This document shows positions 32,631 to 43,385 of a stretch of DNA of 64,000 nucleotides, one piece after another. This stretch comes from Galeopsis tetrahit (lineage: Eukaryota; Streptophyta; Magnoliopsida; Lamiales; Lamiaceae), in NCBI GenBank assembly GCA_963675135.1, contig OY776130.1, forward strand, positions 22,808,001 to 22,872,000, in the 5' to 3' direction. The first letter of the stretch is position 1; every line of letters starts with the position of its first letter. The translations under genes and the position numbers were made by a program. The notes under the pieces are model-generated. The model was not told the origin of the DNA, searched no databases, and saw nothing but the letters and a program-made list of their open reading frames with translations.

Positions 32631-35099
32631 TTAGATGGGTTTAGGTACCCTTTGAGTTTTGGGTCCTGAGAGGTTAGCTGTACCTTTAGGAACCCAAACT
32701 TGCCTAATAACCCTGATTGATTCAAGGTGGCTAAGTTGTCTTCCTCTAGCATCTAAATACACTGTCTTTCCCTTAAATGCCTTTGGGAAAGTGTGTGTGA
32801 ATGTGTTAACTCTATAAGTTTCAGGAGAGTTGTCAAGTCTCCTGAACTTTTGAGTTCTTTGTGCAACTTGCGGGAATCTTTGAGGAAAGGCTTTCTTATG
32901 ACCATTACCCTTTGGCATGAAGGGTTTTGGTTGTCTCATTTTATTCTGCCTTTGAGGATAGTTGTCCTTAGGTTTATTCAGCTGAGGCTTTCTCAGAAGA
33001 GTTGGCCTAGGCTGATTATACCTTGGACACTTCCTCTGAACATTGTTCAGTAGAGTTGCCCTACCATTGGGTCTACTCTGCTGACCAGCATTCATCTTAT
33101 GTTCAGGAGCTTTGGCCATTTCCTTAGGTTTAGGCCTATTCTCCTGAAGCATTTGATTAGGCAGATCATCCATTTTGCCCTTTCCTTTGTTCAGTGGCTT
33201 AATTATTTCATTTTCAGTTTGTGCCACTGGCTTAACAAAGATTCTCTTAGTGTTACTCACAGAAGCAACACTAAGACAAGGTGAAGATTCAAATGGATCA
33301 AAACCTAATCCACTTCTTTGAGCCATAGGTCTTTGATAACTCTGAATTTCCTCTATTGCTCTAGAGGATTTCTTCAGAGCAGACATCTTTAATTTCAGGC
33401 TCTCTTCACTTGATTTAAGAATATCATATTCATGTGAGAGGTTTTCAAACTTGGCATTGAGAATTATGATTTCAAAATCTTTTCTCTTCTGAGAGAGAAG
33501 TTGATCATCAATCTCCTTTTGTTGGTCAACTATCCTGAGATTTGCTTCCTCAAGCTCTCTGAAGACTTGTTGATACAACTCAGTAGACTTGACATCAACA
33601 ACTGCCTCAGAGTTTTTGGCAAGTTCAATAGCCAATCTTTCATTTTCCCTCACACAGTTATCATGAAATTCTTGTAACATAGTGAAATCTTCCATCAACT
33701 TTCCAAGGGAGAGTTTCAAGTTGACCTCACTATTGTTTTGTGAGATGAATGATGATGAGCTAGAAGTGGAGGATACCTCATCATCCTCAAGAGCCATGTT
33801 GCAGACATCATCATCATCATCACTGTTGGAGAATAGTCCATCAGAGGAGTTGAGGCTTTCAGCACTATCAGATTCTTCACCAGCCATCATGGCCTTTCTG
33901 TTGGTGAATTTCCTATCTCTTTTGGCCTGCCTCTCCCTTCTCTCCTTAGAGCTTAATTCAGGGCAATCATACTGGAAGTGCCCTTTCTTTTTACAGTTAT
34001 AACACAGATCTTCATCATCTTCTTTCTTTGATTCTTCTCTTCTTTTTGATGATGAAGGTTCAGCTCTACTGGACCTTCTCCTATCAGAGTACTTGTCCTC
34101 TGATCTTTTCTCTTCAGGCTTTTTGACTTCAGCCTGTGCTTCAGGAGAGTTGTATCTCCTGAATTTGTTGTCCTGGTAGAATTTCTTGTATCTACCAAAC
34201 CTTGAGTTTAACTTTTCAAACCTTCTAGCCATCAAGGCTAGTTCTTCCTTCATTTCAGTCTTTGAGACTGATTTTGATGATCTTGGAGTGGACTGCATCT
34301 CTGGTTCAGCAATTTTGGCTTTGAATGCCACTCCCTTAGTAGGATTTGAAGGTTCCTCAATAGGCTTTCTTCTATTGAGGTCGAACTCATAAGCTTTGAG
34401 TTCAGAGAAGATTTGTTGCATGGGCATGGTGGAAAGATCTTTGGTGTTTTGCATCATTACAGCATAGACATCCCACTTTTGAGTGAGACTTCTCAAGATC
34501 TTCAACCCCACTTCTCTCTTGGTGTAGACCTTGCCCAGTGATTTGATTTCATTCATCACATCAGTGAATCTACCAGCAAACTTATCAATGGATTCCTCAG
34601 ACTCCATTGCAAACTGTTCAAATTTCTGCACAGCAACTTGGAGCTTATTCTCCTTGATCTTTTCAGTACCCTCACACATTTCAGCAAGAGTATCCCAAAT
34701 TTCTTTGGCTGTTGTGCAGTGGTAGACTCTACCCATAATTGCATCTGGAATTGTTTGGTAGAGGGTGTTCATTGCTAGATAATTCAGATTATCCTTCCTC
34801 TTTTCATCAATAGTGAAGTCATCTTCATCTTTGGGTAGTACATCTCTTGTATCTGCCCTTTGAGCCTCTGTGACTCTGGGATTGACAAAGGTGAACACAA
34901 AAGGACCTCTTGTGATCACTCTCAACATATCAGTATGAAGAGATGCAAGATGAGCCCTCATTTTGTTTTTCCAGAAATCATAGTTATCAATTGAGAACAT
35001 GGGCAGTTTGTGATGTGAAATGTGGTTGACTGGATTTGTGGCCATGTTGTCCAATCCTTGGATAGTAGGAGGTGGAACAGCAGCATTGTTGTTGGCCAT
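32631..35099 (-). CDS. Copia gag, 822 aa
   Basis: ATG 35099 lies about 120 bases after the primer-binding site. The N-terminal half is a Copia gag domain (YDFWKNKMRAHL, AKEIWDTLAEMCEGTEKIKE, VGLKILRSLTQKWD). A CCHC knuckle (CYNCKKKGHFQYDC) lies near residue 370. The remaining half is charged with coiled-coil segments and a basic, Gln/Pro-rich end, as in the long gag proteins of Sireviruses. It packages the element RNA into particles in the cytoplasm. No stop or shift within it. Confidence 0.93.
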   Translation of the reverse strand: MANNNAAVPPPTIQGLDNMATNPVNHISHHKLPMFSIDNYDFWKNKMRAHLASLHTDMLRVITRGPFVFTFVNPRVTEAQRADTRDVLPKDEDDFTIDEKRKDNLNYLAMNTLYQTIPDAIMGRVYHCTTAKEIWDTLAEMCEGTEKIKENKLQVAVQKFEQFAMESEESIDKFAGRFTDVMNEIKSLGKVYTKREVGLKILRSLTQKWDVYAVMMQNTKDLSTMPMQQIFSELKAYEFDLNRRKPIEEPSNPTKGVAFKAKIAEPEMQSTPRSSKSVSKTEMKEELALMARRFEKLNSRFGRYKKFYQDNKFRRYNSPEAQAEVKKPEEKRSEDKYSDRRRSSRAEPSSSKRREESKKEDDEDLCYNCKKKGHFQYDCPELSSKERRERQAKRDRKFTNRKAMMAGEESDSAESLNSSDGLFSNSDDDDDVCNMALEDDEVSSTSSSSSFISQNNSEVNLKLSLGKLMEDFTMLQEFHDNCVRENERLAIELAKNSEAVVDVKSTELYQQVFRELEEANLRIVDQQKEIDDQLLSQKRKDFEIIILNAKFENLSHEYDILKSSEESLKLKMSALKKSSRAIEEIQSYQRPMAQRSGLGFDPFESSPCLSVASVSNTKRIFVKPVAQTENEIIKPLNKGKGKMDDLPNQMLQENRPKPKEMAKAPEHKMNAGQQSRPNGRATLLNNVQRKCPRYNQPRPTLLRKPQLNKPKDNYPQRQNKMRQPKPFMPKGNGHKKAFPQRFPQVAQRTQKFRRLDNSPETYRVNTFTHTFPKAFKGKTVYLDARGRQLSHLESIRVIRQVWVPKGTANLSGPKTQRVPKPI

Positions 35100-35217
35100 A
35101 ATTCAAGAACAAATAGTCAGTCAAAATACAATAAGGATTTCAGAGAGATCAGTTCAGTGACCACAACCAATATGTGATTTTGAAAACCAAGATGGCTTTT
35201 CAGAAGCAGTGGTCTTT

Positions 35218-35239
35218 GAACCCCTGCTCTGATACCACT
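35218..35239 (-). other. Copia primer-binding site
   Basis: On the minus strand AGTGGTATCAGAGCAGGGG follows the 5' LTR. TGGTATCAGAGC is complementary to the 3' end of plant initiator tRNA-Met and is the usual Copia site. Confidence 0.93.
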
Positions 35240-36895
35240 TGTTGGTCCTAAAAGGAGTAGATAACAAGTGTATGGGGGGGGGGGGAATACACTTGTATGC
35301 AAATTCTTTTTAAACTTGATCAAACCAGAGCTCAGCAAGGTTGTCTTGGACAACTCTGCTGAAGAAGATTAACTCTTCGAAGATAATCAATCTACTAAGT
35401 ACTATTGAGTACTTAGTTGAATAACTATCTAGGGGAGTTATATGTGCGGAATAGTGGTTGGCCCTTTTAGTTTAAACTCCTTTAATTTCTGAAATCACTT
35501 AGTCAATGTAACACAGTCCAGTTTTCAGGGAACTTGTCCAAATAGGTTTTTGCACAGTCTTTGAATGTTTATCCTTGAAAGATCAGTTTTGTGTGCAGTG
35601 TTGATGTATTGTAAGTACTTGAAATGTAAATCAACACAAGAGTTTATAGTGGTTCAGAGACTCAAGCTCCTACATCCACTTTCCCTGATTTAACAGGATA
35701 ATTCCTTCACTCTTGGAATTAACTTGTTTTATAGTGCCAAGGTGCACTTGATCAAGAACACCACTCTTGGTGAATTGATCCCTAGGATGTCTAGAGTCCT
35801 AGTACCCTCTTCTCAACTTAGAACTGAACTGTTCTTCTCTCAACAGTCAGCTCCTACCACTTCTACTACTACAACCTTCTCACTTTCACTCTTAAAAGAT
35901 ATGAGGATTGAAGTAAGGTTCCAACTAATGAGATATCCTTTACAATGGAGATCAATGTATAAGGATAGGATATCTCTCTAAGCTTGTGTATGGATGTACA
36001 ATGAAGTTCAGCTTAGATGAAGTGTTTGAAGACTAAGATAGTCTTTGAAAACTTTGAAAGCACTCTAGCTTGTAAGAACTTGAGCTTAGTTGAGATTCTT
36101 TTTGAGGTTAGTTGGATGCTTTCAAATGGTCTTCACACTTCTGTATTTATAGACAAATGAAGGATTTGCCCGTTGGAGAGGCAGCCTCCAATGTCCATAA
36201 ATGTCTTCTTTCAGTTCTTCAATTTTGAAGACAGTTTCTTGATAGTGACATGTCCTTATTTGGGAAATAAACGGCTGTAAGAGCTTTATCTTCATTCTGC
36301 AGCACTCTTCCCAATATCTGACTTTCAGATTCTCTTGTTAGAACTTGGACATCACTTCTGAAGGTTGTTCCAATGATAGGACAACATTCCTCAACATTTG
36401 GACAACACTCCTTATCACTATCAGCAGTCTTGCTTATCAGCAAGGTTGGCTTGCTCTTCTTCAGATGACTTGGCTCTTTCCCTTTATTTCTCTTGAAGAT
36501 GATCTTAGCTTGTTTCTTTGAAGATCTTTAGGGTGTGGTTGTCTCTTTCTCTTCAGCATAGTTGACCTCAGGCTTTCAGAACACTTGATCTTGATTAATT
36601 GAGCTGAGACAACTCCTCTGGACAACTCTCCTGATCAGCATACTTGTCTTTCAGCAGACTTGATCATGATTCCAGAGTTTGAGCCTTGAGGGGACTTGTT
36701 CTTGATGTACTTCAAAGCATATGTTCCCCCTCAATTTGTGCATCTAATCATCTAAGAGCTACCTAACATATTAGCTCCTCATCTAGCCTTTATACTATAT
36801 GTTCTAACATGTCTAGAACATATTCAATCATAACTTAGGTATGTCTCAGGGGGTTTTGGTATTCAATCAAAACATAACTCATTTTATTCCCAACA
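35240..36895 (-). repeat. Copia LTR, 5' copy (right)
   Basis: 1656 bp, the partner of 21623-23279. By eye there are about 12 substitutions and a one-base change in the G run (about 0.7 percent). Confidence 0.95.
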
Positions 36896-37084
36896 AAAGT
36901 GTTCATCAACATAGGCAAATAAGGGGAACCTATGCCGGCCTCATTAAAAACCTCTCCGTGGTAAAACCCCAAAGGGAAACCCACGTAGAGGGAAAAAGAG
37001 TGCCGATGAAGCAATTATTCGAATAAGAAGTAAACATTCAAAATTGTTCGTAAAGAGAAAGGAAGTAGGGGAATAACACCTTCC
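36896..37084 (-). other. Gypsy 3' non-coding DNA after integrase, with the right AAAGT duplication
   Basis: AAAGT (36896-36900) is the right-hand Copia target duplication. The rest is Gypsy sequence downstream of pol and includes the CCTCATTAAAAACCTC-type string often seen in plant Gypsy elements. Confidence 0.7.
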
Positions 37085-40000
37085 TCAAACATAAAACCTC
37101 TTCAAGTGGCACACGTTCCATGGCCTTAGTATTTCTTTCCCTGTCATGTCCTGGGGCTTGTATGCTCCGCCTTTTAGTACCTGTATTACCCTGTACGGAC
37201 CTTCCCAATTAGGTTCCATCTTCCCAGTGTTCTTCAAGGCATCGGCTCTCCGAAGGACTAAATCTCCAACTTTAAAGGAGCGAGGGATTACCCTGCGATC
37301 ATATGCTGCCTTGATCCGACTCTTGTACCTTTCTGCTTTTAATCTCGCCATCTCCCTCTCTTCATCTACCAGGTCCAGCGCCCCCCTCATCAATTCTTCA
37401 TTTCTTTTTTCTTCAAAATAGGTGATTCGGTGCGATTTGAGTCTGGCCTCAGGAGGTATCACTGCCGCTGCTCCATATACCAAGTAGAAGGGAGATTTGC
37501 CCGTAGCTGTCTTAGGGCTGGTCCTGTAGGACCAGAGGACGTTTTCTAACTCCTTCACCCATTTTCCTCCTACCTCTTCCAATCGTGTTCGAATACCATC
37601 CACTAGGATTCTGTTTGTAACCTCCACCTGCCCATTAGCTTGTGGATGGGCTACTGATGTAAACCTCTGTGTAATGTTCCATCTCTCGCACCATCTCCTT
37701 ACTTTCTCTCCATTGAATTGCGTTCCGTTGTCGGAAACCAAGATTCAGGGTACTCCAAACCTGCAACAAATATGTCTAGCAAGAAAAAGAATTACATTAT
37801 CTTCTTCGATTTTGGCCAAGGGCACAGCCTCTACCCATTTACTGAAATAATCCACAGCCACGATCAGAAATTTTCTCCCTCCTGGTGCCAAGGGGAAGGG
37901 TCCCACCAGATCTATTCCCCATTTGGCGAAGGGACAGGGCGAGTACATAGCCCCCATTTCTTCTGCAGGTACTCGTATCAAAGGTCCATTCTTCTGACAC
38001 TTCTCACATTTCTTCACATATTCTCTAGCATCTCTGATTATGTTAGGCCAATAGAAACCTGCCCTAAATACTTTCTTCACCATAGTCTGGTAACCTTCAT
38101 GGCTGGATGCGCAACCTTCATGGATGTCCTTGATCACTAGCTCTGCTTCTTTTCTTGAAAGACATTTCAAATAAGGTTGAGTGAAGGACCTCTTGTACAA
38201 TTGGCCTCCTAGGATGCAATACTTCCTTCTCCAAGCTTTGGCCTCTCTGGACATTGGGGTTACTGGACCCCTGTTCAATTCTTCCCATATTTCTTTCCTC
38301 CAATCATCCCCTGCCGTTATCTCTCCGATCAGAGTTTCCGTAGCTACTTGATCTGCCACCAACAGGGTCACCTTTCCGTCTCCCTCGAATTCAGTGGAAC
38401 TAGCTAGTTTAGACAGTCCATCTGCTTTCACATTCTCTTCTCTTGGTACCTGTATCACTTCGAAAGTATGGAATTTATTCTTTAATTTTTTTACCTCCTC
38501 TAGATAGGCGATCATTCTCTCATCTTTGGCGAGGTACTCCCCCATGACCTGTTGTACTACCAGCTGCGAATCAGAGTACAGGGTGACTTTCTGTGCCCCT
38601 AACTCTGCTGCCATGCTAGCTCCTCTAATCAAGGCTTCATATTCTGCACCATTGTTTGAGGTTGAAAACTGGAATTTGACAGCAACCTGTACTTCTTGGC
38701 CATTAGGGTCAACCAACACTATCCCTGCTCCACATCCCAAGGCGGATGCTGAGCCATCCACGTATATCTTCCATCCCTGTTCTTCTTCCACTCTGGTAGA
38801 CTCTTGAATAAAGTCTGCTAAAGCTTGAGCCTTGATGGCTCTCCTTGGTTCATAGTCAATATCATACTCCTGCAATTCCACTGCCCATCTGACCATTCTT
38901 CCTGATAAATCTGCTCTCCCTAGCGTCTGCTTCAGCGGGAAATTAGTCTGCACCATCACTTTATAAGATAGGAAATAAGGGCGTAATCGCCTAGCCGTTA
39001 CCACCACTGCCAGGGCTGCCTTCTCTACCTCTGAATACCTTGTTTTCGCTCCTTGGATGACCTTGCTCACATAATATATGGGCTGTTGTGTGGAGCCTTC
39101 CTCTTTCATCAGGGCTGTACTCAGAGAATGTTCCCCTACTGAGAGGTATAGGAGTAGAACATCTCCCTGAGTGGGCTTGGTTAACTTCGGGATGGAGCTT
39201 CAGTTCTTCAAAAGCCTTTTGACACTGTTCATCCCATTCAAATCTTGACCCCTTCCTTAGTGTTCTGAAGAAGTGATGGCTCTTCTCCGCTGATTTTGCT
39301 ATGAATCTGCTAAGGGCTGCGATTCTGCCGTTCAGGGTCTGCAATTCCTTCAAGTTTCGAGGGGGTTGCATGTCAAGGACCGCTTTCACCTTGGCAGGGT
39401 TAACCTCTATTCCTCTTTGCGTCACCATATATCCGAGGAATTTCCCTGACCCTACCCCAAAGGAACATTTAGCTAGGTTAAGTTTGATACCGTTTTCTCT
39501 AATTACCTGAAATATCTCCTTCAGGTCCTGAATGTGTTCCTCTGCTTTGACGCTTTTAGCTAGCATATCGTCTACATAAACCTCCATGTTTCTCCCTATC
39601 TGTGCTCGGAAAACCGAGTCTACCATCCTTTGATAGGTGGCTCCTGCATTTATCAGCCCGAACGGCATACGTACATAACCAAAAGTACCACACGTTGCAA
39701 TAAAGCATACCTTTGGTATATCGAGGGGATTCAACTGGATTTGATGGTACCCCTGATATGCATCCATCATGCTGAGTAATTCAAACCCGGACGTAGCATC
39801 TACCAGTTGATCAATCCTAGGCAGGGGATAGTGATCCTTAGGGCATGCTTTGTTCAAGTCCCTAAAATCAATGCACATCCTCCATTTGCCGGCTCCCTTG
39901 GACACCAGCACTGCGTTCGAGAGCCACTCAGGGAACTGCACTCTCTTCACGTGCCCTGCACTCAACAATTTATCAATTTCCTCTTTTACAATGAGGTTCT

Positions 40001-40949
40001 TCTCTTTGCCGAAGTTCCTTAACTTCTGTTTCACGGGCCTAGCTTTGGGATCCACATTCAGATGGTGCACCGCTATTTCTGGAGGGATACCCGTCATATC
40101 CGTCGCCGTGAATGCGAAGATATCTGCATTCTCTTGGAGGGTGAGTATCATCTTTCCCTGGAGCTCAGGGTTCATATTTGTACCTATCCTGGTTGTGAAT
40201 CCCTCCTTTCCTGGGTAGAGCTCGATACTCATTAACTCCTCATCTGCTTTGGCTTTGGGTTTCTCTTGCACTAGTTCACCCACTTTCTGTCTTTTCAACT
40301 CAGGGTCTTCACCCTTAAATCTCTCCATTCCTCGGAACACGGCCCTGTCTGCTATCTTGACCGATTCCACATAACACTTCCTTGCTTGGTATTGGTCGCC
40401 ACATATCTCTCCCACACCCCCCAAGGCAGGGAATTTCATCTTCATGTGAAAGGTGGAGATCACTGCCTGAAAGATATTCAAGCTTGGCCTACCCATTACT
40501 ACATTATACGAAGATGGAACATCTACGATCAGAAATTCTATTACTTGCACGCGACGGTTAGGGGCGACTCCTAACCCTACTTGCAGTAACGCTGAACCAA
40601 GGGGTTGAATGGCTCCCCCTGAGAATCCATAAAGGGCTGTCTCCACCGGTCTGAGCTTTATATTTAGGTCCATCTTCTTGAAGCACTCCAAGAACATGAT
40701 ATCGGCAGAGCTTCCCGTGTCTACAAAAATTCTTGCTACATCGTATCCCGCTATATCCGTGGTAATGACTAATGCGTCATTATGAATTTCTCTGGGTTCC
40801 CCAGCGTCTTCTGGCCCGAAATGAATGTCCGGACCCTCTGTCATCTTTCCCACCTCATGGTGCTCTACATTCCTCTCGTTCTTCAGCGACCGAACGCTCT
40901 GCTTTCTCTGCCTGAAGGAATCCCCATCAGCGGGGCCTCCCATAATCAT
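37085..40949 (-). pseudogene. Gypsy pol (protease, RT, RNase H, second RNase H, integrase), broken
   Basis: Segment 40949-38991 holds an aspartic protease (ARIFVDTGSSADIMF), RT (YVDDMLAKS with the DFRDLNKACPKDHYPLP box) and the start of RNase H. Near 39190-39200 the frame shifts, apparently through a small deletion. Coding resumes in another frame through 37745, with a second RNase H (YVDGSASALGCGAG, LYSDSQLVVQQV) and the integrase zinc finger (CEKCQKNG) and first Asp (WGIDLVGPF). A TGA at 37747-37745 interrupts integrase where relatives have Arg (CGA). The same frame then runs to 37085 with VSDNGTQFNG and the C-terminal YRVIQVLKGGAY. The two RNase H domains support Tat assignment. Not functional. 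Confidence 0.9.
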
Positions 40950-40989
40950 ATGAATAGTTCCCCTCTTCTGGGGAGGGGGTGGTTGCTCT

Positions 40990-42578
40990 TCAGTGCTCTT
41001 CCTCTGATCTCTTCTGTCGGTCTCTGAAAATAAACTCCTTCAAGTGGCCTGCCTGAATCATCCTCTCTATCTCGTCCTTCAAATGCCAACATTGGTTGGT
41101 ATCGTGGCCATAGTCGTTATGGAATCTACAAAATTTGTTTGACTTAGGATTTTGGGGACCTCTGTTTCTTAAATAGGGGAATTTCATATCCGGATGGTCC
41201 CCTGCCACCTCTAGGACTTCGGCTGGCTCTATCCTCAAAGGGGTATATCTCTTCGCCCTTCCCCTGGGGCTCCAGGGTGCAACTTCCTCTCTTCTTACAT
41301 TTTCCAGCCTCCTGGAGCTTCGATGTCTCTCCGGACTTGGCCTCCTAAGCGGAATTTCTTTCCTCCGTTCTCCATTACCCACTATTATCCTGGTCTCCGA
41401 GCGCTTAGCCTTCCTTACCTCTTCCAGGGTGAGGTATTTTTCTGCTCTCCTCAATAACTCATAAAAGGTCCGAACTGGCTTCTTGGCTAGAGATGTGAAT
41501 AGATCTCCATCTCTTAACCCGTTGGTGAGGGCGTTGATTTTGACCTCTGAGGAGGCTGTAGGTACTTCTAGAGCCGCTTGGTTGAATCTTTTTAAGAAAG
41601 CCCGTAAGCTCTCGTTCTCTCCCTGGCGCATGTTAAATAAAGTAAGGGTGGCTCTAGGCTGTCTTCTAGCGCTGGCGAATTGATGCAGGAACAATTCGCT
41701 GAATTCGGACCATGAGTGGACATTATCTGGTCCCAGTTGTGTGAACCATTGCTGTGCAGCCTTAGATAGGGTGGTCAGAAATACTCTGCACTTAACGCCC
41801 TCTCCATACCGATGTAATAGAGCAGCATTCTCAAACCTCATCAGATGCTCGTACGGGTCCGTGGTGCCATCATATTCAAAGTTTAAAGATTTGAAATTAG
41901 AGGGCAGTTCATCTTGCAAAATATTAGATGAGAATTGATATCCAGTGGTGTAAGAGGGTTTACTTACATTGTCAGTAATATGTCTCTGCATATCCCTCAT
42001 CTCTTTACGCAGAGCTTGTATTTGATCACTGACGGCTCCTTGATATGTGTCCTCCGTGCTTTCTCCCATCCCTGTATCTAGGGTGGTATCCCCAAGGACC
42101 CTCTCCACATCCCTCCGAGGGGGTCTTTCCAGGATGCTTCTTTCGGCCTAGGAAGGTACTTTTTCTTCTGGGTTTCGAGGGGGATCCTCGTTCCTGGAGG
42201 GGACTGGAACCGAATAGCAATTATTCTTTCCACTGATTGTGCGATCATCTCATCTAACTGATCTCGAGAGACAGTCAGGAGTTCCGGTTGAGCGTTAGGG
42301 TTATCCCTATTGATCCCACTCCCCGAAGCTCCTGAGGTATCTGGTACATCTCCCTCTTGAGCGGGGGGGATATCCTCTAGTGGGTGATCTACAGGTTGTT
42401 TCCCTAGATTTCGATTTAAGGGAAAACCTGGAGGAGGAATATCTTCTGGTGTATGATCCACGGGTCGTTTCCCTAAATTTCGATTTAAGGGAAATCCTGG
42501 AGGAGGCGGAGGAAGAGGAGGAGGAGTGGAATCTCCTTTCTCCTTTGTCTGCTTCGTTGGATCTTGTCCTCCACCCAT
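40990..42578 (-). pseudogene. Gypsy gag, broken by a one-base deletion
   Basis: ATG 42578 opens a Pro-rich N-terminus containing a tandemly repeated GFPLNRNLGK.PVDH segment. Near 42110-42125 a C run is one base short, and the frame changes from 42578-42078 to 42108-40990. The second frame holds the retrotransposon gag domain (DPYEHLMRFENAA, KAAQQWFTQL, RAFLKRFNQAAL) and a terminal zinc-knuckle-like segment (CRFHNDYGHDTNQCWHLKDEI). A further frame change separates gag from pol near 41000-41030. In related elements gag and pol form one frame, so this too is probably a lesion, though programmed frameshifting cannot be excluded. Confidence 0.85.
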
Positions 42579-42615
42579 TTAAGTACAAAACTTTTCTCAC
42601 GCCTTAGCTTGAAAT

Positions 42616-42636
42616 GTTCCCACAGACGGCGCCAGT
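42616..42636 (-). other. Gypsy primer-binding site
   Basis: On the minus strand ACTGGCGCCGTCTGTGGGAA follows the 5' LTR. TGGCGCCGT matches the 3' end of plant tRNA-Asp, as used by many Tat/Athila-type elements. Confidence 0.75.
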
Positions 42637-43385
42637 TGATGCGTCGAAAAAGAACACCTTTAGGTATCAGTCGTTCTTCTACGAGCACTGCTAATCACAA
42701 ATCAAATCACTCGTTTATCCTTGGCAAGCTTCAAATAAATCTCCTTGGAAATCCGAAAATGACCTGCAAAAGTACGCCGGAGGGGGGCTCCGGCGTAGAA
42801 GCTCCGACGCTCAAGTCAGAATCGGTCGTAGGAGAAATCAAAGAGGAATTCCCCTGTATATCTAGGGAAATTCCGGCGAATATAGTGGTGTTTCTTCTCA
42901 ATTCAGTGTATATTTCTTGTGAAAGTGTGTATATTATGTAAAAACGTAAGTAAGAATATGGAAAGAACCTGCTTATATACGTGGCCCCTCTCTCCGGAGA
43001 GGGAAAGACTCGTTCTCCCTATATTCTCGGCCCATTCCTATAAATCCGGCCCTAAATCCCTAAAGAATCGGTCTCACTCTCCCTGGAGACTTGGTTCTTC
43101 AGCATATCAGCCCCTATCTTCGTGGGCTGACTCACTCGTTTGACTGGGTTAGGAAAGATTGACTATTCATCCCCTATTTGGGCCGGATCCCTTCAGGCCC
43201 AAGGGCTATTAATCTCTCCAAATGTGGGCCAAAGGCCCAATCACCCTAATTTCTCTAATTTCCCTACTTAGGCCCAGGGGTGTATTAATCCTGCTTTCCC
43301 ATATATCGACCTAATCATAACTATCATAATTTTATCCCGTTTCCACGTGTCGACTTCTCCGAGAGCGGCATATTTATCTACATCA
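42637..43385 (-). repeat. Gypsy LTR, 5' copy (right)
   Basis: 749 bp, the partner of 16753-17501. It is followed by the right ATGAC duplication (43386-43390). Confidence 0.95.

Larger units (their letters stand above)
21623..36895 (-). mobile_element. Sirevirus-like Copia LTR retrotransposon with a third ORF (15.3 kb)
   Basis: LTRs at 21623-23279 (3') and 35240-36895 (5') with TGTTGG...CCAACA ends and perfect AAAGT duplications. Sense is the minus strand. The primer site TGGTATCAGAGC (initiator tRNA-Met type) follows the 5' LTR, and a polypurine tract AAAAAGGGGGAAATTGTTG precedes the 3' LTR. Gene order is gag (35099-32631), pol (32618-29241) and a 1569-codon frame (28538-23829). A large third frame between pol and the 3' LTR, together with this polypurine tract, places it with Sireviruses. 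LTRs differ at about 12 positions plus one G-run length change. No stop or frameshift was found within any of the three frames. Confidence 0.95.
16753..43385 (-). mobile_element. Ty3/Gypsy LTR retrotransposon, Tat-like, with a nested Copia
   Basis: Two 749-bp LTRs (16753-17501 and 42637-43385) with TG...CA ends and an ATGAC duplication. Sense transcription is on the minus strand. Next to the 5' LTR is a primer-binding-like site (TGGCGCCGT, tRNA-Asp-like). At the other end a purine tract abuts the 3' LTR. Order on the minus strand is gag, protease-RT-RNase H, a second RNase H-like domain (YVDGSASALGCGAGIVL), integrase, then the Copia insertion, a tandem-repeat tract and a gene on the opposite strand. 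A second RNase H and an antisense gene before the 3' LTR are hallmarks of the Tat lineage. Without the Copia it is about 11.36 kb. The LTRs differ at about seven positions, so insertion was recent, yet gag-pol is already broken. Confidence 0.93.
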
